Assembly (NCBI GenBank): GCA_007130545.1
Contig: SLSG01000241.1
Coordinates: forward strand, 1-10,551
Direction: 5' to 3'
Length of the DNA stretch: 10,551 nt
Source of the DNA: Bacteroidales bacterium
GTDB taxonomy: Bacteria > Bacteroidota > Bacteroidia > Bacteroidales > UBA7960
Position numbers and translations under genes: made by a program. Below are positions 7,043 through 10,551 of this stretch, in pieces. Position 1 is the stretch's first letter; each line of letters begins with the position of its first letter. The notes under the pieces were generated by a model that was not told the origin of the DNA, did no database searches, and worked only from the letters and a program-made list of their open reading frames with translations.

Positions 7043-7061
7043 TGCCGGGTCGGGCCCGGCA
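7043..7061. repeat. GC-rich inverted repeat (7-bp arms, 5-base loop)
   Basis: TGCCGGG (7043-7049) and CCCGGCA (7055-7061) are perfect complementary arms around TCGGG. The element sits about 22 bp upstream of the alcohol dehydrogenase -7 box and is not followed by a T-run on either strand. It is therefore not a typical intrinsic terminator. It could be a regulator site or only chance in GC-rich DNA. Confidence 0.35.
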
Positions 7062-7077
7062 ATCATCTGATAATTCC

Positions 7078-7113
7078 TGAAAAACATCCGTGTTTTCGTG
7101 AAAAACATCCGTG
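7078..7113. promoter_or_regulatory. 15-bp direct repeat at 21-bp spacing, candidate tandem operator
   Basis: TGAAAAACATCCGTG occurs exactly at 7078-7092 and again at 7099-7113. The spacing of 21 bp is two turns of the DNA helix, placing both copies on one face. The bases after each copy are also similar (TTTTCG and CTTTCC), giving two 21-bp units with 19 matches through 7119. The first unit contains the inverted repeat AAAACA-tccg-TGTTTT (7081-7096), and the second has one mismatch in that arm. It lies in the non-coding spacer between divergent alcohol dehydrogenase and phosphofructokinase genes, just upstream of the latter's candidate -7 box. Confidence 0.55.
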
Positions 7114-7130
7114 CTTTCCCGGGAAATACC

Positions 7131-7138
7131 TATTTTTA
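7131..7138 (+). promoter_or_regulatory. Weak candidate -7 element for the phosphofructokinase gene
   Basis: TATTTTTA matches the Bacteroidota -7 consensus at all but the last base and lies 42 bp before the phosphofructokinase ATG. No TTTG -33 element is found; the expected position falls in the second copy of the 21-bp repeat. It is proposed mainly because nothing better is present in the spacer. Confidence 0.3.
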
Positions 7139-7180
7139 TGGGAATAAATGCACGCACATAAATGTTAAACAAACCATCAG

Positions 7181-8374
7181 ATGAACAGCAAAAAGATAAA
7201 AGGAACAATTGGGATTTTAACGGGTGGTGGCGATGTGCCGGGACTGAATCCGGCCATTCGGGCAATCACCATTCGCGCGTTGAGGGAAGGATACCGTGTG
7301 TTGGGCTTGCGCCGCGGCTGGGCCGGACTGATGGAGGTTGTCCGCGACGAGCAGGTTGACAACAGATTGAATTACACGGAGCTGACAGAGGATATCGTAA
7401 ACAAGGCCGGCCGCACCGGGGGCACTTTCCTGCATACCTCACGTACCCGTCCAAGCCATGTCCCCGCAAGGCATGTCCCGGAGCATTTGAAGGAAAAATA
7501 CAATGCAGAAATCAATGACCTCACCCCCGAGGTGTTGAAGAACATTGATTTTCTGGGTATCGACTTTTTGATCCCCATTGGGGGTGACGATACCCTTAGT
7601 TACGGGGTGAGGATGTACCAGGAGGGCGTCAAGGTCGTTGCGATCCCGAAAACGATGGACAACGACGTTCCGGGCACGGACTATTGCATCGGGTTCAGCA
7701 CCTGCATTACACGTACCATCCATATGACGAACCTGTTGCGCACCTCGGCCGGCTCCCATGAGCGCATCCTGGTGATGGAAGTTTTCGGTCGTTATGCGGG
7801 CTTCACCGCGCTGTTGCCGACCATGGCCGGGGCTGCAAACCGCTGCGTAATCCCTGAGTTCAAGTTTTCGATGGACCGGCTCACCGAGTTGCTGGTGGAG
7901 GACCGTGCGATGAACCCCAGCAAGTACTCCGTGGTCCTGGTCTCTGAAGGGGCGACCTTTGAGGGGGTCGACATGATGTTTGCAAATGCGGAAACGGATA
8001 TGTACGGCCATGCCAAGCTGGGCGGAATCGGCGATGCCGTATCCGCCAAGATCAAGGAATTGAGTCCGAAGTACAACAACGGCAAAAGGGTGGAAACCAT
8101 CAACCAGCACCTGGGCTACCTGGTGCGTTCAGGAGATCCCGACGCCATCGACAGCATCGTGCCAATGGCCTATGGAAACCTGGCCCTTGACCTTGTGCTG
8201 AAAGGGATACACGGCAGGCTGGTCATCCTGAAGAACGGCCGGTATGACAACATCCCGGTTGACATCATCAGCAGCACCAAGAAGCTGATCGACTTGGAGA
8301 AACATTACAATATTGACCGCCTGAGGCCGGTATACGAATCGTTTATCGACAAGCCCCTTTTCCTTGTCACCTGA
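7181..8374 (+). CDS. 6-phosphofructokinase, probably pyrophosphate-dependent (PPi-PFK)
   Basis: This 397-residue enzyme phosphorylates fructose 6-phosphate to fructose 1,6-bisphosphate in glycolysis. The PFKA fold is shown by ILTGGGDVPGLNPAIR (12-27), GGTFLHTSRTRP (80-91), IPIGGDDTLSYG (131-142), IPKTMDNDVPGTD (155-167), MEVFGRYAG (199-207), SEGATFEG (255-262) and LGYLVRSGDPDAID (311-324). D160 aligns with the catalytic base D127 of E. coli PfkA. D137 (GGDDT) and K157 (PKTMDND) replace the two glycines (104 and 124) that make room for ATP, the established signature of pyrophosphate use. A PPi enzyme would be reversible and could also act in gluconeogenesis. Length and the 'SRT' motif fit group III bacterial PFKs. 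The ATG at 7181 gives a normal N-terminus. mutS follows after 13 bp, probably in the same transcript. Confidence 0.93.
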   Translation: MNSKKIKGTIGILTGGGDVPGLNPAIRAITIRALREGYRVLGLRRGWAGLMEVVRDEQVDNRLNYTELTEDIVNKAGRTGGTFLHTSRTRPSHVPARHVPEHLKEKYNAEINDLTPEVLKNIDFLGIDFLIPIGGDDTLSYGVRMYQEGVKVVAIPKTMDNDVPGTDYCIGFSTCITRTIHMTNLLRTSAGSHERILVMEVFGRYAGFTALLPTMAGAANRCVIPEFKFSMDRLTELLVEDRAMNPSKYSVVLVSEGATFEGVDMMFANAETDMYGHAKLGGIGDAVSAKIKELSPKYNNGKRVETINQHLGYLVRSGDPDAIDSIVPMAYGNLALDLVLKGIHGRLVILKNGRYDNIPVDIISSTKKLIDLEKHYNIDRLRPVYESFIDKPLFLVT

Positions 8375-8387
8375 AAAGAAAACAACA

Positions 8388-10551
8388 TTGGGCAGGAAAC
8401 CAGCAGATCAGGTCGAAACACCCTTGATGAAGCAGTATTACGGCATCAAGGCCAAACATCCGGACGCCTTGTTGCTGTTCAGGGTAGGGGATTTCTATGA
8501 AACTTTCGGGGAAGATGCCATCCTGACCTCCCGCATTCTTGGAATCGTCCTGACCCGCCGCGCCAACGGGGCTGCTTCGTTTGTTGAGCTGGCCGGTTTC
8601 CCTCACCATGCACTGGATACTTATTTGCCCAAGCTGGTCAAAGCCGGCCAGCGCGTGGCCATCTGCGAGCAACTGGAGGACCCCAAACAGACCAAGACGA
8701 TCGTAAAGCGGGGGGTCACGGAACTGGTTACCCCGGGAATTGCCTTCAGTGACAAGGTCCTTGATCACAAGGAGAACAACTTCCTGGCTGCGGTGCATTT
8801 TTCTGACGGACAGACCGGGGTGGCTTTCCTGGATGTGTCTACCGGGGAGTTCCTGACCGACCAGGGCGGGACCGAATACATTGATAAGTTGTTGCAGGGG
8901 TTTCGCCCCAGTGAGGTGGTGGTGCAAAGAGGGCAACAAAAAGCGCTGCAATCGGCCTTCCCCGGGAAATACCATATCAGCACCCTGGATGACTGGGCTT
9001 TTACACGGGATTTTGCTGACGATGTGCTGCTTAAGCATTTCGGGACGGTTTCCCTGAAGGGATTCGGGATAGAGGTTCTGGACCAGGGGATCATTGCCGC
9101 CGGGGCGGTGATGCACTACCTTGCGGAGACCCGCCACGACCAGCTAAGTCATATCAACAAGATATCCCGCATCGATGAGCGCAAGTCGGTCTGGCTGGAC
9201 AAGTTCACCATCCGGAACCTGGAGATCGTCCATACGGTCAATGACAACGCCACCACCTTGCTGGAAGTGCTTGACCATACGATATCCCCAATGGGCGGGC
9301 GGATGCTGAGGAGGTGGATCCTTTTGCCGCTGAAGGAGAAGGACCTGATCTCTGAACGGCACGATGTGGTGGGCTATTTACTGAAAGAACCCGGCCTGGC
9401 TGAATCATTGTCAGACCTGATCGGGCAGGTGGGCGACCTGGAACGCCTGATCTCGAGGGTGGCCGTGGGGAAGGCAAACCCCAGGGAGGTGCTCCAGATA
9501 CGCAAAGCCCTGGATATCATCGGGCCCCTCCGGGCATTGTGCCTGGAGTCAGACTGCACACCCCTCAAGGAATTTGCCCGCCTGCTGGACCCATGTGATG
9601 CCATCCGTGACCGGATCGCCCGCGAGATTAAACCCGAACCATCCGCGCTGATCACCAAGGGCAACGTGATGGCCGACGGAGTGTCTGAAGAATTGGATGA
9701 GCTGCGCAGCATCGCCTATTCTGGCAAGGATTACCTGGCTGAATTGCGGCTCCGGGAGATTGAACGCACGGGCATCCCTTCCATAAAGATCTCTTTCAAC
9801 AATGTATTTGGCTATTACCTGGAGGTGACCAATACCCACAAGGACAAGGTACCGGAAGACTGGCACCGGAAGCAGACCCTGGCCAATGCCGAGCGCTACA
9901 TTACCCCGGAGCTGAAGACTTATGAGGAAAAGATCCTGAGTGCCGAGGAAAAGATCCTGCGGCTGGAGGAGATCCTTTTCAATGCGCTGGTGGAGGCCGT
10001 CGCGGAGTTCGTGCAGCCGGTGCAACAAAATGCCTCGGTCATCGGGAAGCTGGACTGTCTGCTGTGCTTCGCAGGGGTGGCCGGACGGCATGGGTATACA
10101 AGGCCAATCATCAATGATACGTATGCTCTGGATATCAAGGGAGGAAGGCATCCGGTGATTGAGCAGCAGCTGCCTCCCGGGGAGGAATATGTGGCCAATG
10201 ATGTGTTCCTGGATACGGAGAATCAGCAAATCCTGATGATCACGGGACCGAATATGTCAGGCAAATCCGCCTTGCTGAGGCAGACAGCCCTGATCGTGCT
10301 GATGGCGCAAATGGGTAGCTTTGTTCCCGCTGATTCTGCGAGAATCGGACTGGTCGACAAGATCTTCACCAGGGTGGGCGCCTCCGACAATATCTCCTCG
10401 GGTGAATCCACCTTCATGGTCGAGATGAACGAAACGGCCAGCATCCTGAACAACATCTCCAACCGCAGCCTGATACTGCTGGATGAGATCGGACGCGGAA
10501 CCAGCACATATGATGGCATCAGCATCGCATGGGCCATTGCGGAATTTTTGC
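8388..10551 (+). CDS. mutS: DNA mismatch repair ATPase MutS, C-terminus beyond the window
   Basis: An open frame of 721 codons runs without interruption to the right edge. MutS finds mispairs and recruits MutL. The N-terminal domain has LLFRVGDFYETFGEDA; with the proposed TTG start its mismatch-wedging F and E fall at F36 and E38, the E. coli numbers. A helical clamp segment with EEKILSAEEKILRLEE lies near 513-528. The ATPase domain shows Walker A GPNMSGKS (620-627), then SSGESTFMVEMNETAS and Walker B LLDEIGRGTSTYDG with D699-E700. The frame ends in AWAIAEFL, so roughly the last 150 residues (end of ATPase, dimerisation tail) are missing. No ATG precedes the conserved ETPLMKQY block. TTG at 8388, 13 bp after the phosphofructokinase stop and behind an A-rich stretch, gives the expected short basic N-terminus. 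ATG 8427 is the alternative and would drop 13 residues. Confidence 0.97.
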   Translation, partial: MGRKPADQVETPLMKQYYGIKAKHPDALLLFRVGDFYETFGEDAILTSRILGIVLTRRANGAASFVELAGFPHHALDTYLPKLVKAGQRVAICEQLEDPKQTKTIVKRGVTELVTPGIAFSDKVLDHKENNFLAAVHFSDGQTGVAFLDVSTGEFLTDQGGTEYIDKLLQGFRPSEVVVQRGQQKALQSAFPGKYHISTLDDWAFTRDFADDVLLKHFGTVSLKGFGIEVLDQGIIAAGAVMHYLAETRHDQLSHINKISRIDERKSVWLDKFTIRNLEIVHTVNDNATTLLEVLDHTISPMGGRMLRRWILLPLKEKDLISERHDVVGYLLKEPGLAESLSDLIGQVGDLERLISRVAVGKANPREVLQIRKALDIIGPLRALCLESDCTPLKEFARLLDPCDAIRDRIAREIKPEPSALITKGNVMADGVSEELDELRSIAYSGKDYLAELRLREIERTGIPSIKISFNNVFGYYLEVTNTHKDKVPEDWHRKQTLANAERYITPELKTYEEKILSAEEKILRLEEILFNALVEAVAEFVQPVQQNASVIGKLDCLLCFAGVAGRHGYTRPIINDTYALDIKGGRHPVIEQQLPPGEEYVANDVFLDTENQQILMITGPNMSGKSALLRQTALIVLMAQMGSFVPADSARIGLVDKIFTRVGASDNISSGESTFMVEMNETASILNNISNRSLILLDEIGRGTSTYDGISIAWAIAEFL

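Noticed and set aside
6993..7265. Open frame of 90 codons on the minus strand across the alcohol dehydrogenase/phosphofructokinase spacer, with a TDVFHEN/TDVFQEL heptad repeat
   Set aside because: The protein repeat is only the translation of the 21-bp DNA repeat. The frame overlaps the phosphofructokinase start and the alcohol dehydrogenase promoter and has no recognisable domain.
8367..9137. Open frame of 256 codons on the minus strand inside mutS
   Set aside because: The plus strand here encodes an uninterrupted MutS N-terminal region, so this is its antisense shadow. The same holds for the 226-codon frame at 9549-10229.
9924..9959. Exact 15-bp repeat GAGGAAAAGATCCTG at 21-bp spacing
   Set aside because: It lies inside mutS and encodes a coiled-coil heptad (EEKILSA/EEKILRL) typical of the MutS clamp, so protein structure explains it.

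Overview
This window looks like ordinary chromosomal DNA of a member of the Bacteroidota, probably from a moderately GC-rich environmental lineage. The taxonomic call is inferred. The evidence is exact or near matches to the Bacteroidota -7 promoter element (TAnnTTTG) in the two divergent intergenic regions, no clear Shine-Dalgarno sequences before the genes, and Bacteroidota-like versions of WaaA and MutS. Genes are densely packed. No gene-free stretch exceeds about 205 bp, and I see no tRNA, rRNA, CRISPR array, insertion sequence or integrase.

Left part (1-3303, minus strand): a four-gene surface-polysaccharide operon, read right to left. It holds a WbpE-type sugar aminotransferase, a WbpD-type left-handed beta-helix N-acetyltransferase, a TviB/WbpO-type UDP-HexNAc 6-dehydrogenase, and the first 65 codons of a GalE-type UDP-hexose 4-epimerase. 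Together these fit synthesis of a 2,3-diacetamido uronic acid nucleotide sugar (UDP-GlcNAc3NAcA type) for an O-antigen or capsule. The 3-dehydrogenase (WbpB) and the 2-epimerase (WbpI) expected in that pathway are not in the window.

Middle (3304-5119): a 178-bp divergent promoter region separates that operon from waaA/kdtA, the Kdo transferase of lipid A synthesis. A small phage-holin-4-superfamily membrane protein gene follows 12 bp later. The two envelope-glycan units therefore run back to back from one intergenic region.

Convergent to these (5133-6975, minus strand): a YqhD/BDH-type iron- or zinc-dependent alcohol dehydrogenase, then a lipoprotein form of peptide methionine sulfoxide reductase MsrA. 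Both plausibly serve aldehyde or oxidative stress defence.

Right part (7181-10551, plus strand): a phosphofructokinase carrying the residues of pyrophosphate-dependent enzymes, followed after 13 bp by mutS. MutS runs off the right edge within its ATPase domain and appears to start at TTG. The region between the alcohol dehydrogenase and the phosphofructokinase holds a 15-bp direct repeat at 21-bp spacing, the best candidate for an uncharacterised operator here. I found no convincing new biological system. The most useful leads are this repeat, the incomplete sugar pathway and the pyrophosphate signature.
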